From Yoonia sp. GPGPB17 (lineage in GTDB: Bacteria > Pseudomonadota > Alphaproteobacteria > Rhodobacterales > Rhodobacteraceae), in contig NZ_JATACI010000002.1 of NCBI RefSeq assembly GCF_037892195.1, forward strand, positions 3,720,001 to 3,784,000: 64,000 nucleotides of DNA, written 5' to 3'. The notes beneath the pieces were generated by a model. It made no database searches. It saw only the letters and a list, made by a program, of their open reading frames with translations, and was not told where the DNA came from. Positions 1 to 8,628 of the stretch are shown in pieces. The translations under genes and the position numbers were made by a program. Each line of letters begins with the position of its first letter. Positions within the stretch are counted from its first letter, which is position 1.

Positions 1-622
1 CCCAATGCGCCCAACTGTTGGGATAGAAATCAACCCAAGCAGCCCAGCCCGCAAAGAAGGTCCAGCCCAGGGCCATTGGCAACGTGACCGTGCGCCAGCG
101 TTCGGTTCGGACCGGGTGTACGAATTTCAGGGGCACAAACATGGTGATCGCAAGGCTGCCGACCAGTATCAAAGATACCCAAAAATTTGGCTGTAGCGCG
201 AAGATCACAAGCACCAGCATGTTCCAGCACCCCGGAAAGCCGGAAAAAGAGTTATCTTTTGTTTTCATGCGCGTATCGGCAAAATACATCGCGGACGTGA
301 AGGTGATAATGATAATCGCAAACCACCCCGTCCAACCTGGCAAAAGGCCCGATTTGAAAAGGGCGTAAGCAGGCACAAAGACATAGGTCAGATAGTCGAT
401 GATCAGGTCCAGCAAGACGCCGTCGAACGCTGGCGCATTCGTCTTTACATCGTATTTCCGAGCAAGCGGCCCATCAATCCCGTCCACGAAAAACGCGACA
501 ACCAGCCAAAGAAACATCAGGCTCCATTGTTCTTGCACGGCGGCCAGCATGGCCAGCATGGCAAAAACAGCACCTGTGGCGGTTAACAAATGAACAAGAA
601 GGGCTTTGGCGCGAAGTGTCAT
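1..622 (-). CDS. pcs: phosphatidylcholine synthase, 3' end cut by window edge
   Basis: A CDP-alcohol phosphatidyltransferase of the bacterial Pcs type, which condenses CDP-diacylglycerol with choline to give phosphatidylcholine in the inner membrane. My translation of the minus strand from an ATG at 622 gives about 207 codons open to the window edge. It is rich in hydrophobic segments and carries DGIDGPLAR followed by DGVLLDLIIDYLTYV, close to the family motif DGxxGxxAR...GxxLDxxxD. The complete family protein is about 230-240 residues, so only the extreme C-terminus is missing. The next gene on the same strand, xerC, ends 43 bases upstream. Pcs is common in Rhodobacteraceae. Another CDP-alcohol transferase remains possible, but the motif spacing fits Pcs best. 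Confidence 0.8.
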   Translation of the reverse strand, partial: MTLRAKALLVHLLTATGAVFAMLAMLAAVQEQWSLMFLWLVVAFFVDGIDGPLARKYDVKTNAPAFDGVLLDLIIDYLTYVFVPAYALFKSGLLPGWTGWFAIIIITFTSAMYFADTRMKTKDNSFSGFPGCWNMLVLVIFALQPNFWVSLILVGSLAITMFVPLKFVHPVRTERWRTVTLPMALGWTFFAGWAAWVDFYPNSWAHW

Positions 623-664
623 TGGACTGTCATGGTTGAAAAATGGGCAATGGGCAACCGATTG

Positions 665-1578
665 TCAGGCTTTTGGATGTGCCTTTTCGTAGACAGACAT
701 CAGCTGTGCCGCATCGACGGCCGTGTAAGCCTGAGTGGTTGAAAGCGACGCATGGCCCAAGAGTTCTTGGATTGCGCGCAAATCACCACCCGCGGCCAAA
801 AGATGCGTTGCAAAGGAATGGCGCATCGCGTGGGGCGTCGCGGTCGTCGGCAGGCCCAGTTGCATACGAGCCTGTTCCATCACTTTTTGAATGGCCCGTG
901 GCGACAGAACACCCCCCGGATTGCGCGAAAAACCGGCGCGTTCTGTTGGGTCGGATACGGGCAAAGACGGATGTAGGCATCGACAGCATCGCGGGCCGTG
1001 TCGATAACGGGCACGATCCGTTCCTTGTTCCCCTTGCCAATAATGCGCAGCACTTGGGGTAGTGGGACATCAGCACCGGTTAGTCCCAACGCTTCCGATA
1101 TGCGCAAGCCGCAACCATAAAGCAAGGTGACGACTGCGGCGTCTCGTGCCGCTACCCATGGTTCGCTTGCCTGCATCTCAACCGTTTCGATCATGGCAGA
1201 GGCTGCGCCGACTTCCAGCGGACGCGGCAGTTTGCGTTGAAACTTGGGTGCGCGGGTTGAAAGTACGGCGGTTGGTTCAAAGCCTTCGCGTTCGGCCAGC
1301 CACCGATAAAATGACTTTACGGCCGACAACGATCGCGCCAGCGATCGTGCACCAACACCACGCCCCCGTTCATGCGCCATCCATGCGCGCATATCGCGCA
1401 CGGTCACACGGGCAATGGGCACCAACCCCTGACTGCCACCGTTATGTTGGGTCATGAACGCTAAGAAACCCAGAACGTCGGTTTGATAGGCTTTCAGCGT
1501 ATTCTCAGCCGCACCGGCAAGCGCGCGTTGGCCTGCCAGCCAAGCGCCTAAGGCGTCTGACAGGGCAGGGGCAATCAT
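665..1578 (-). CDS. xerC: tyrosine recombinase XerC, interrupted by an apparent frameshift
   Basis: Site-specific tyrosine recombinase that acts with XerD at dif to resolve chromosome dimers. The N-terminal SAM-like domain ([16 protein letters not shown]) is followed by a catalytic domain with Arg in [11 protein letters not shown], Lys in [10 protein letters not shown], the HxxR box [12 protein letters not shown], and His and Tyr in [14 protein letters not shown]. The frame breaks at a C6 run (912-917 on the plus strand): adding one base joins RAIRG to [12 protein letters not shown], as expected, giving about 304 residues. The start at 1578 (MIAPALS) lies just after the DUF484 stop at 1580. 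A longer start at 1623 would overlap that gene. Probably a one-base sequencing loss. XerD cannot be fully excluded, but the DUF484 neighbour favours XerC. Confidence 0.88.
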
Positions 1579-1579
1579 T

Positions 1580-2274
1580 TTACGCCAACCAGCGGCGCAC
1601 GACCCGCTCAAACACGCCAACAAAGAATGTCAGCAGATCGGTGCCTTGTTGCGCTGTGAACTGATGGGGGTCTTCGCTGCCCATCACCAACATGGCGGGC
1701 AGGCGGTCCGGACCAAGGTCGACCTTCAGGCAAGCCTCGGATTTGATGTATTCGGCGCGGGCACCATAAAGACTGCCACCGACCTTCTGCATTTCGCGCA
1801 AGGTGATCTGACGGGCGACATGTTGCGACCAAGGGTGATGTAGCCCTCAACAAAGCCTTCCGGCATGATGGCCACGGCTTCGCCTGCGGCTTTGTGCGAG
1901 TCTTGTAAATTGCTTTCCAGCACCAGACGCACGGCATCGACGCGCAGGATATCAGCGACTTCGCCAGAGAGATCGGCCAGGAAACGCTCGAACGTGCTGG
2001 CATCCAACATCCGCAGGATCGCGCGGTGGATTTGGTTGGTGCCAGCCAGATTGTCATAGGCGGCGGCAATCACATTGCGGTGGGTATCTTCAAGGCGATC
2101 AAAACGCGCTTCTAACCGCTCCATCGCGACAGAGCGCAGATCGACGATATTGCCCGTCGTCTGATCTGCATCCGCACCCACAAGGGCGCGCATGACATCT
2201 GCATCTTCCAAAAGGACGTCCGGATTTGCGATGATCTTCTCACGAAGGTCATCGGCCATAACTGTTTGGTTCAT
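1580..2274 (-). CDS. DUF484 family protein, interrupted by an apparent frameshift
   Basis: A DUF484 (GAF-like) protein of unknown biochemical role, commonly found directly upstream of xerC, as here (stop at 1580, xerC start at 1578). The N-terminal part contains DDLREKIIANPDVLLEDADV and a helical stretch (ARFDRLEDTHRNVIAAAYDN). The C-terminal part (MQKVGGSLYGARAEYIKSEA, then AMLVMGSEDPHQF) lies in another frame. The frames meet at a G3 run at 1813-1815 (plus strand), where adding one base restores NMSPRQITLREMQKV, about 232 residues in all. I chose the start at 2274 (MNQTVMADD) for its purine-rich upstream sequence. Starts at 2304 or 2259 are possible. Confidence 0.8.
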
Positions 2275-2641
2275 TTGCCTGCTCAACTTTTCGTTTTTTT
2301 GCAAGGTAGCAGAGGGTTAGGGGGCGTGTCTCATGATTTTTTGGGAGGGGCTGTGAGGCGTGGCAGATTTGGCGCAGGGGCTGGTGAGGTAATGGGTGCG
2401 AGCACCCATCCTACGCTTGCTATGGCTTCCCTTGCCACAAGTTTGGTGGGCAACGCAATGCGATTGGCCTCATCATCGCGCGCGAACAGCCCAGCATTGC
2501 GTAGCGCGTTCGGCGCGGGATTGCTCATAATTTGAATGGGAAGGACGTGTTGATTTTGATACCCAGATGGGGCCGCAGTGCTGAATGCCATGGTTTATAT
2601 CGCTTCTGAAATACTGTGGAAATCGCCGAGAAAACTGTTGC
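2275..2641. other. gene-free stretch upstream of the DUF484 gene
   Basis: I see no convincing gene here. Open frames on both strands have unnatural composition, such as a proline-rich tail on the minus strand. The stretch holds the palindromic element at 2392-2415 and, towards 2600, drops in GC content where the AT-rich immunity-gene insert begins. The promoter of the DUF484-xerC operon should lie just above 2274. Confidence 0.5.
2392..2415. repeat. short palindromic intergenic element, copy 1
   Basis: Perfect inverted repeat ATGGGTGC-GA-GCACCCAT followed by CCTACG. Related palindromes with a similar CTACG or TTACC flank occur at 5484-5505 (inside priA) and 39186-39207. From memory, palindromes of the GGTGGGTG...CACCCACCCTACG type are abundant between genes in Rhodobacteraceae. 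That is recall, not a search. Confidence 0.55.
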
Positions 2642-3343
2642 TTATAAAGGCTGAGGTACATTCCTAGCCTGTTGATTTTCCCATTCTTCCGGATTCTCAC
2701 GGTACCATTCAGCCGCTTCTGGGGCATGGGTATCGAAATCCCAAACCTCATCACTCAAGGTCACCGGATAAAGATCTAGGCGCTTGATTTTTTCCTCAAT
2801 CAATCGCCTACCAACCGCTTGACTGACGATTAGGTAGCCACCGGCAATCACCGAAGTGATGAATATCTGCATGTCCTTGATAGCAGGACGACTTAACACC
2901 AGCTTTCGTTCTGAACAGGTTTGATAGGGTTGGTTACTAAAGCTTGTTCTTTTTACTTTGCTACAGGCCGACAATTGCGGCAAAATGCAAATGCAATACT
3001 GTCTGATGCTGACCAAGTAATAGTTCTTTCCAAGTGGCGATCCATCTTTCTTCTTCATCTCGATCGGAAAGAAATCATGCACACCCGGTTCGGTGTCTTC
3101 GATGATTGCGCGAAACCGGTCGCTCACGACAAAGGCACCGCTTACAGCCATGATGTCATTATATGTTTTACGCCTATCCATTTGGATCGCGGATTTGGGC
3201 GCATACTTTACATCAGAATATTTCGCGCTGCAGCCAAATCTGTAAAAGGGCATGAAGCCCTCATAATTCTCAAATTCAAACTCTGGACTGCTCAGGATGT
3301 CCATATTGACGTAATAGGCATCAGCATTTGGGTCTACAGGCAT
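2642..3343 (-). CDS. Imm11 (DUF1629)-like immunity protein, orphan
   Basis: A protein of about 233 residues from the ATG at 3343 (MPVDPNADAYYVNMD). The central part, FVVSDRFRAIIEDTEPGVHDFFPIE followed by KNYYLVSIRQYC, resembles the Imm11/DUF1629 domain of immunity proteins that neutralise polymorphic or contact-dependent toxins. This assignment rests on motif recall. The start lies one base after the stop of a short toxin-like tail (3345-3485), the usual toxin-then-immunity order. GC content is clearly below the flanking fsa and DUF484 genes, suggesting transfer. No complete toxin is present, so it would act as an orphan against toxins from neighbours, or be a relic. The open frame extends further upstream to 3409, but that would overlap the toxin tail. 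Confidence 0.55.
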   Translation of the reverse strand: MPVDPNADAYYVNMDILSSPEFEFENYEGFMPFYRFGCSAKYSDVKYAPKSAIQMDRRKTYNDIMAVSGAFVVSDRFRAIIEDTEPGVHDFFPIEMKKKDGSPLGKNYYLVSIRQYCICILPQLSACSKVKRTSFSNQPYQTCSERKLVLSRPAIKDMQIFITSVIAGGYLIVSQAVGRRLIEEKIKRLDLYPVTLSDEVWDFDTHAPEAAEWYRENPEEWENQQARNVPQPL

Positions 3344-3344
3344 A

Positions 3345-3485
3345 CTACCAATCCTCGTGCTCTTTAGGTGACACACGGGATGCCCCCATCTTCTCCAACG
3401 TCTCCGCATCCACCAGTTTCGTCACAATCGGATGCAGCCGCAGATCGCCGTCCTTGACCACTTGCTTGAAGTTCGCGATCACGTT
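3345..3485 (-). pseudogene. remnant of a toxin C-terminus upstream of the immunity gene
   Basis: An open frame of about 46 codons ends in a TAG one base before the immunity start. It reads VIANFKQVVKDGDLRLHPIV, then VTKLVDAETLEKMG and ends SPKEHEDW. An in-frame TAA closes it upstream at 3486-3488, and the fsa terminator begins only about 15 bases further on. It therefore looks like the last part of a larger protein whose 5' portion has been deleted or left elsewhere. Position relative to the Imm11-like gene suggests a polymorphic-toxin tip. I cannot name the toxin family. Confidence 0.45.
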
Positions 3486-3499
3486 TTAGGACATGCCAA

Positions 3500-3537
3500 A
3501 TAAAAAAGGGTGCCCCACATAACATGTGGAGCACCCA
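3500..3537 (-). terminator. rho-independent terminator of fsa
   Basis: On the minus strand, a stem GGGTGCTCCACAT / ATGTGGGGCACCC with a short GTT loop is followed by six T residues and a T-rich tail. It sits just below the fsa stop codon at 3543. Confidence 0.85.
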
Positions 3538-3542
3538 AAAGT

Positions 3543-4196
3543 TTAAACGATCTTGATGCCTGCCTTCTCAGCATCCGCCATAAACGCGGCCAGACCCTTG
3601 TCCGTCAGTACATGGTTCGCCATTGCCTTGATCACGCCGGGTGGAGCCGTGGCCACATCCGCACCGATCTTGGCGCATTCGCTCATGTGATTGGCCGACC
3701 GGATCGAGGCGGCGAGGATGTTGGTTTCGAACCCGTAGTTGTCATAGATCGTGCGGATATCTTCGATCAGCTCCAGGCCATCCATATTCAGATCATCCAA
3801 GCGCCCGATGAAGGGGCTGATGAAGGTTGCGCCTGCCTTGGCCGCCAGCAGCGCTTGGTTGGCCGAGAAGCATAGGGTCACGTTCACCATTATACCTTCA
3901 TCCGTCAGCGTCTTGCAGGTTTTGAGACCCGCCCATGTCAGTGGCACTTTCACGGCGATGTTGTCGGCGATCTTGGCCAGCTTGCGGCCTTCGGCCAGCA
4001 TGTCGTCAGCTTCGAGTGCGACGACTTCGGCAGATACGGGGCCGGAGACAATTGAGCAAATCTCTTTCGTCACTTCCAGAATATCACGCCCGGATTTGGC
4101 GATCAGCGACGGGTTCGTTGTAACCCCATCAACCATGCCAAGGTCGTTGAGTTCTTTGATCTGGTCAATTTCGGCTGTGTCTACGAAAAACTTCAT
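3543..4196 (-). CDS. fsa: fructose-6-phosphate aldolase / transaldolase-like protein
   Basis: A 217-residue TIM-barrel enzyme of the short transaldolase (FSA/TalC) family, exchanging or cleaving dihydroxyacetone units of fructose 6-phosphate in the cytosol. [20 protein letters not shown] and [13 protein letters not shown] are the family N-terminus. The Schiff-base lysine lies in [13 protein letters not shown], and [13 protein letters not shown] and [12 protein letters not shown] follow. Length matches the family. It is divergent from priA, whose start is 84 bases away, so the two share a promoter region. Members of this family are often annotated as transaldolase without proof of which reaction dominates. 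Confidence 0.9.
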   Translation of the reverse strand: MKFFVDTAEIDQIKELNDLGMVDGVTTNPSLIAKSGRDILEVTKEICSIVSGPVSAEVVALEADDMLAEGRKLAKIADNIAVKVPLTWAGLKTCKTLTDEGIMVNVTLCFSANQALLAAKAGATFISPFIGRLDDLNMDGLELIEDIRTIYDNYGFETNILAASIRSANHMSECAKIGADVATAPPGVIKAMANHVLTDKGLAAFMADAEKAGIKIV

Positions 4197-4279
4197 CTCT
4201 TCACTCCGCGCATGGGTTGGTGTTTGTTGGCTCAGCGTTTACCTGATCCGCAACACGGCGGAAACCCTTTAAGGCGGAT

Positions 4280-6472
4280 ATGACAGACAGCTATTTCCAT
4301 GAAGGCGATTTGGTGGGGGTTTTGACGACCCAACCGCTTGATCGGCTGTTGGATTACAAAGCACCCGAAGGCGGTTGTCATCTGGGGGCCTTTGTCGAGG
4401 TGCCGCTTGGTCCGCGCAAGGTGTTGGGTGTTGTGTGGGGGCCGGGGAAGGGCGACTATGATATCGCCAAGATACGCTCGGTCATCCGCGTCCTCGATGT
4501 GGCCCCGATGCGCGAAGAGATGCGCAGCTTTCTGACACGTGCGGCCGAATACACGCTGACCCCGATGCCCTCGATGCTGCGCCTTGGCACACGCGCGCCC
4601 GGGTTGGGCGATGCGCAGTCCATGCGCAAGGTGTACCGGCTGGGTGACGTCACGCCGGACCGCATGACGGGCGCCCGCGAAAAAGTGCTGGGCGTGTTGC
4701 GGGACTATGGCGGCTTATCTTTCACTTTGGGCGAAGTTGCTGAGATGGCAGGCGTTGGGACCTCTGTCGTGAAAGGCCTCGTCAAATTGGGGGCGGTGTC
4801 CGAAGAAGAAGCGCCCCGTGACACGCCCTATCCGCGGCTTGATCCCGACTATGGTGGCAAGGAACTGAGTGCTGATCAGGCGGCAGGCGCTGAGGCCTTG
4901 CGCGCGGCGTTGCGCAGTGATGGCTACGGAACCACTTTGCTGAAAGGTGTGACCGGATCAGGCAAGACCGAGGTTTACTTGGAAGCAGTGGCCGAATGCC
5001 TGCGCATGGGGCGACAGGCTTTGGTCTTGTTGCCTGAAATCGCGCTCTCTGGCGAGTTCCTTAATCGGGTTGAGGCGCGCTTTGGCATGAAACCCGCCGA
5101 ATGGCATTCCGGCGTGACGATGACCGAGCGCCGCCGCTGCTGGCGGATGGTCGGGCAGGGGGATGCACAGCTTGTGGTGGGTGCGCGGTCGGCTCTGTTT
5201 CTTCCTTATCAAAACCTTGGTCTGATCGTTGTCGATGAAGAGCATGATACCTCCTACAAGCAAGAGGACGGCGTTTTATACAACGCGCGTGACATGGCCG
5301 TGCTGCGGGCCGCGATCAACGGCGCGCAAGTCGTGCTGGCTTCGGCCACGCCGAGCCTTGAAAGCTGGGCGAATTTGGAATCCGGCAAGTATCAGCGGCT
5401 TGAACTGACGTCTCGGTTTGGTGCGGCTGTGATGCCAAAGATGGCTGCGATTGATATGCGGGTCGCGGATTTGCCTGGCGGGCGGTGGGTGTCACCCACC
5501 CTACGGGGCGCGATTCAGAAGCGGTTGGAGAAAGGTGAGCAGTCGCTGATCTTCCTGAACCGTCGCGGCTATGCGCCGATCACCCTGTGTCGTGCCTGCG
5601 GGCATCAGATTGGCTGCGATCACTGTGATGCGCGCATGGTTGAACACCGTTTCCTCAAACGCCTGATGTGTCATCAATGCGGTGAGACCAAGCCGATGCC
5701 AACCCAATGTCCGTCTTGCGGGGCGGAAGACAGGCTGAGTGCGGTTGGCCCTGGTGTGGAACGGATGGGCGAGGAAGTGGCCGCGCTGTTCCCGGACGCG
5801 CGGATTGCGGTGCTGTCGTCTGATCTCTACGGCTCTGCCCGCGCAATGAAGGCGCATATTGAGGAGATCGCTGAGGGTGGCACCGACATCATCATTGGCA
5901 CGCAGTTGGTCGCGAAGGGGCATAACTTTCCTCTGCTGACGCTTGTGGGCGTGATAGATGCTGATCTTGGTTTGCAGGGGTCTGACCTGCGGGCTGCAGA
6001 GCGTACGTTCCAACTTATGCGGCAGGTTGCCGGGCGGGCCGGGCGCGCGGAAACCCCGGGTGAGGCGCTGTTACAGACGTATCAGCCGGAACATGCCGTC
6101 ATCCGGGCTATTCTGGCGGGGGACGAGGAAAGTTTCTGGAAGGCGGAGGCTGAAGAACGCAAAGCCGCAGGTGTTCCGCCCTATGGCCGTATGGCCGGGA
6201 TCATCCTCAGCAGCCCGAATGTGCAGGACGTCTTTGATCTGGGCGCAGAGATGGCGCGCAAGGATATGCCTTTGCGACAGATCGGAGCGCAGGTTTTTGG
6301 GCCCGCACCGGCCCCGATTGCGCGGGTCCGGGGGCGGCATCGGGTCAGATTGCTGGTGAAGGCAGAGAAGACCGCCCCACTGCAACAGGCTTTGGCCAAA
6401 TGGGCCGGGCAATTCCGTTTGCCCACGAACCTGCGCATGGCAATCGATATTGATCCGCAGAGTTTTTACTGA
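4280..6472 (+). CDS. priA: primosomal protein N' (PriA helicase)
   Basis: A 730-residue superfamily 2 DNA helicase that recognises stalled forks and reloads the replisome. Order: DNA-binding N-terminal region, Walker A GVTGSGKTEVYLE (about residue 220), DEEH box VVDEEHDTSYKQEDG, and four zinc-binding Cys pairs between CRACGHQIGCDHC and QCPSCGAEDR. Then come GTQLVAKGHNFP, the QVAGRAGR motif, and a C-terminal DNA-binding domain. Length is normal. A GGTGGGTG-T-CACCCACC palindrome followed by CTACG (5484-5505) lies inside the gene and encodes RWVSPTLRG, a segment where PriA normally has a similar GRW(I/L)SP sequence. Confidence 0.97.
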   Translation: MTDSYFHEGDLVGVLTTQPLDRLLDYKAPEGGCHLGAFVEVPLGPRKVLGVVWGPGKGDYDIAKIRSVIRVLDVAPMREEMRSFLTRAAEYTLTPMPSMLRLGTRAPGLGDAQSMRKVYRLGDVTPDRMTGAREKVLGVLRDYGGLSFTLGEVAEMAGVGTSVVKGLVKLGAVSEEEAPRDTPYPRLDPDYGGKELSADQAAGAEALRAALRSDGYGTTLLKGVTGSGKTEVYLEAVAECLRMGRQALVLLPEIALSGEFLNRVEARFGMKPAEWHSGVTMTERRRCWRMVGQGDAQLVVGARSALFLPYQNLGLIVVDEEHDTSYKQEDGVLYNARDMAVLRAAINGAQVVLASATPSLESWANLESGKYQRLELTSRFGAAVMPKMAAIDMRVADLPGGRWVSPTLRGAIQKRLEKGEQSLIFLNRRGYAPITLCRACGHQIGCDHCDARMVEHRFLKRLMCHQCGETKPMPTQCPSCGAEDRLSAVGPGVERMGEEVAALFPDARIAVLSSDLYGSARAMKAHIEEIAEGGTDIIIGTQLVAKGHNFPLLTLVGVIDADLGLQGSDLRAAERTFQLMRQVAGRAGRAETPGEALLQTYQPEHAVIRAILAGDEESFWKAEAEERKAAGVPPYGRMAGIILSSPNVQDVFDLGAEMARKDMPLRQIGAQVFGPAPAPIARVRGRHRVRLLVKAEKTAPLQQALAKWAGQFRLPTNLRMAIDIDPQSFY
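5484..5505. repeat. palindromic element inside priA, copy 2
   Basis: GGTGGGTG-T-CACCCACC followed by CTACG, the same layout as the intergenic copies at 2392-2415 and 39186-39207. It stays in frame within priA. It may be a genuine repeat copy or codon-driven coincidence, since PriA often has GRW(I/L)SPPL here. Confidence 0.45.
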
Positions 6473-6519
6473 CGCGGCGGAGCCTCTGACTGGCGTTTTA
6501 TGGGGAAGATTATAAAGAT

Positions 6520-7119
6520 TTAGTCGAGATTGGGGTCGCCGTAGGCACCCATTTCTTCGCGCCAATGGCGTCGGCAAAGGGACACGTAGCGTTCGTTGCC
6601 GCCGACGACAATCTGATCGCCCGTGGCAAGGACATTGCCATCTTCATCCTTGCGCACAACCATGGTGGCCTTCTTGCCGCAATGGCATATGGTTCGGACC
6701 TCGCGCATTTCATCGGCCAGCGCCAGAAGCGATGCAGAGGCCGGAAACAGCCGCCCGCGGAAATCGACACGCAACCCATAGGTCATGACCGGAACGCCCA
6801 GATCATCAACCACGCGAGCCAGCTGCCAGACATGCTGAGGCGTCATGAAATGCGCCTCATCCAGAAACACACAGGCACAGGGTCCTTCATTCAGGCGCGC
6901 GGAAATCATCTCGAAAAGGTTATCTTCGGCGCCAAATGTATCTGCGTCGGCACCAATGCCAATCCGGCTGCCGATACGTCCGACCCCAGCCCGGTCATCA
7001 AAGCGTGCGATCATCAGATAAGTCTGCATCCCGCGCTCAATGTAATTGTGCGACGCCTGCAAGAGCACGGTCGATTTGCCCGCGTTCATCGTGGAATAGT
7101 TGAAATAGAGTTTTGCCAT
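6520..7119 (-). CDS. tdk: thymidine kinase
   Basis: A type II thymidine kinase of 199 residues that phosphorylates thymidine in the salvage pathway. It has Walker A STMNAGKST near the N-terminus, the Mg-binding FLDEAHFMTP, the lasso region VMTYGLRVDFRGRLFP, and a structural zinc site formed by CHCG and the late CRRHW. Length and motif order match the family. It converges with priA and is transcribed away from the next gene. Confidence 0.95.
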   Translation of the reverse strand: MAKLYFNYSTMNAGKSTVLLQASHNYIERGMQTYLMIARFDDRAGVGRIGSRIGIGADADTFGAEDNLFEMISARLNEGPCACVFLDEAHFMTPQHVWQLARVVDDLGVPVMTYGLRVDFRGRLFPASASLLALADEMREVRTICHCGKKATMVVRKDEDGNVLATGDQIVVGGNERYVSLCRRHWREEMGAYGDPNLD

Positions 7120-7388
7120 AATGGGTGATTAGCGTTGGCATGACCAATTTGGCAAGCCCGTCGCGCGATACAAATCGGCATCGCCGCGACGTCAAAGGGA
7201 GCCCCTGAAACAAAGGGGTGGATCGCGATCCGAAACATATCGCACCACTCAGCACGACAACTCGTTAACGCAGTCTCAGGAACACGAGACTGGATTATTT
7301 TTGCCATACAGTGCATTTGCATAAAATGGGAAACACGACGCGAATTTCCCCTGCCGTAGGGGCAGCAGCACGAAGATGGAGCACACGT

Positions 7389-7838
7389 ATGGCGGGACCA
7401 GGTAGTTATCTTAAGAAACACACCGAGGCTTTGGTCAAGGACGTCGGCATTGAAGCGGCTTGTGCGTTGACGGGTAAATCGAAGGCGACGCTTGGGCGTT
7501 ACTACTCAGACAGCGATGAGCATACGGACCGTTTCATGCCGGTGGACGCCGTGGCGCTGTTAGAGGCAGCGGCTTCCTATCCGCATGTCACCTCTGCTTT
7601 GGCTGAGCTGAAAGGCGTAACCATGTCCCACGACACGGACCGCGCAAACAGTGACGGTGAAATCAATACCGATGTGATTAAGCTTAGCCAGCGCTTCGCC
7701 ATGCTGATGGCTGAGTACAATCAGTCGATCGCCGATGGGGTCATCACGATCAACGAAGCCAAGCGCATGCTGCGTGAGACGACCTCTCTGCAACAGGTGC
7801 TGATTGATATGAAACTGCACCTCGAAGAAACCGCCTAA
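7389..7838 (+). CDS. hypothetical protein with HTH-like N-terminus, coupled to arsH
   Basis: Not a family I can name. From the ATG at 7389 (preceded by GGAG) it gives 149 residues. The stretch [20 protein letters not shown] resembles a helix-turn-helix in which [10 protein letters not shown] would be the recognition helix. The C-terminal half is predicted helical ([33 protein letters not shown]). Its TAA stop overlaps the arsH ATG (TAATG), so the two are probably translationally coupled. It could be a small DNA-binding regulator. A longer start at 7311 exists but has no good ribosome site. Confidence 0.55.
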   Translation: MAGPGSYLKKHTEALVKDVGIEAACALTGKSKATLGRYYSDSDEHTDRFMPVDAVALLEAAASYPHVTSALAELKGVTMSHDTDRANSDGEINTDVIKLSQRFAMLMAEYNQSIADGVITINEAKRMLRETTSLQQVLIDMKLHLEETA

Positions 7839-8551
7839 TGGAAATTGAGATGTCCGACATGCCCAATCTGGTGGCCGAAGCCTTGCAGCCACTCGACATC
7901 ACCGCATTGGCGGGGCCGGACGCCCCACAGCACCCACCCCGCATCTTGTTGCTTTACGGCTCTCTAAGAGAAACCAGCTACTCGCGCCTTTGTGCCGAGG
8001 AAGGTGCGCGGATCCTGCGCGCGCTGGGGTGTGAGACAAAGTTCTTCGACCCATCCGGCCTGCCGCTGCCCGACGATGCAGATGTAGACCACCCCAAAGT
8101 GGCCGAGCTGCGCGAATTGACGCTTTGGTCGGAAGGCATGGTCTGGTCGAGCCCGGAACGACATGGCGCGATGACCGGTATTATGAAGACGCAGATTGAC
8201 TGGCTGCCGCTGTCGCCGATTGGGGGCATCCGGCCGACGCAAGGGAAGACACTGGCTGTGATGCAGGTGAGCGGTGGGTCGCAATCCTTCAACACAGTCA
8301 ATCAGTTACGCATTCTGGGCCGCTGGATGCGGTTGATCACAATCCCCAACCAATCCTCGGTGCCGATGGCCTGGAAAGAGTTTGAAAACGGGCGGATGAA
8401 GCCCTCGTCTCTCTACAATCGGATCGTGGATGTCATGGAAGAATTGGCGCGCTTTACGATCATGACGCGGGCGCGCAGCGCGATGCTGACCAACCGTTAC
8501 TCGGAACGGGTCGAGACGTTGGAAGACGTGCACCAGCGGGTCAGCGGTTAG
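7838..8551 (+). CDS. arsH: ArsH-like NADPH-dependent FMN reductase
   Basis: A 237-residue flavodoxin-fold FMN reductase of the ArsH type. Family members oxidise trivalent organoarsenicals or reduce quinones and azo compounds. The phosphate-binding [14 protein letters not shown] near residue 40, the [20 protein letters not shown] segment and [12 protein letters not shown] are characteristic. Length is typical. No arsR, arsC or arsB is nearby, so an arsenic role is not supported by context and a general oxidative-stress role is equally possible. Its stop overlaps the end of a small lipoprotein gene on the other strand by 4 bases. Confidence 0.85.
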   Translation: MEIEMSDMPNLVAEALQPLDITALAGPDAPQHPPRILLLYGSLRETSYSRLCAEEGARILRALGCETKFFDPSGLPLPDDADVDHPKVAELRELTLWSEGMVWSSPERHGAMTGIMKTQIDWLPLSPIGGIRPTQGKTLAVMQVSGGSQSFNTVNQLRILGRWMRLITIPNQSSVPMAWKEFENGRMKPSSLYNRIVDVMEELARFTIMTRARSAMLTNRYSERVETLEDVHQRVSG

Positions 8552-8622
8552 ATTATCGGCACGAAAGGGACGCCGCAGGCGGTAAGTGTCATAAGCAGTG
8601 CGATGGTCGCGATGATTTTCAT
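8548..8622 (-). CDS. 24-residue lipoprotein downstream of the KAS III gene
   Basis: A very small gene read from an ATG at 8622: [20 protein letters not shown] and four more residues. The positively charged start, hydrophobic core and lipobox LTAC predict a lipid-modified Cys leaving a mature peptide of about ten residues. It begins 6 bases after the stop of the KAS III gene on the same strand and is probably co-transcribed. Its end overlaps the arsH stop by 4 bases. It resembles entericidin-type lipopeptides in size only. Confidence 0.5.
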   Translation of the reverse strand: MKIIATIALLMTLTACGVPFVPII

Positions 8623-8628
8623 GATCCG

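Noticed and set aside
2266..2591. Open frames on both strands across 2266-2591
   Set aside because: Proline- and alanine-biased, spanning the palindromic repeat, without ribosome sites or family motifs. Treated as non-coding.
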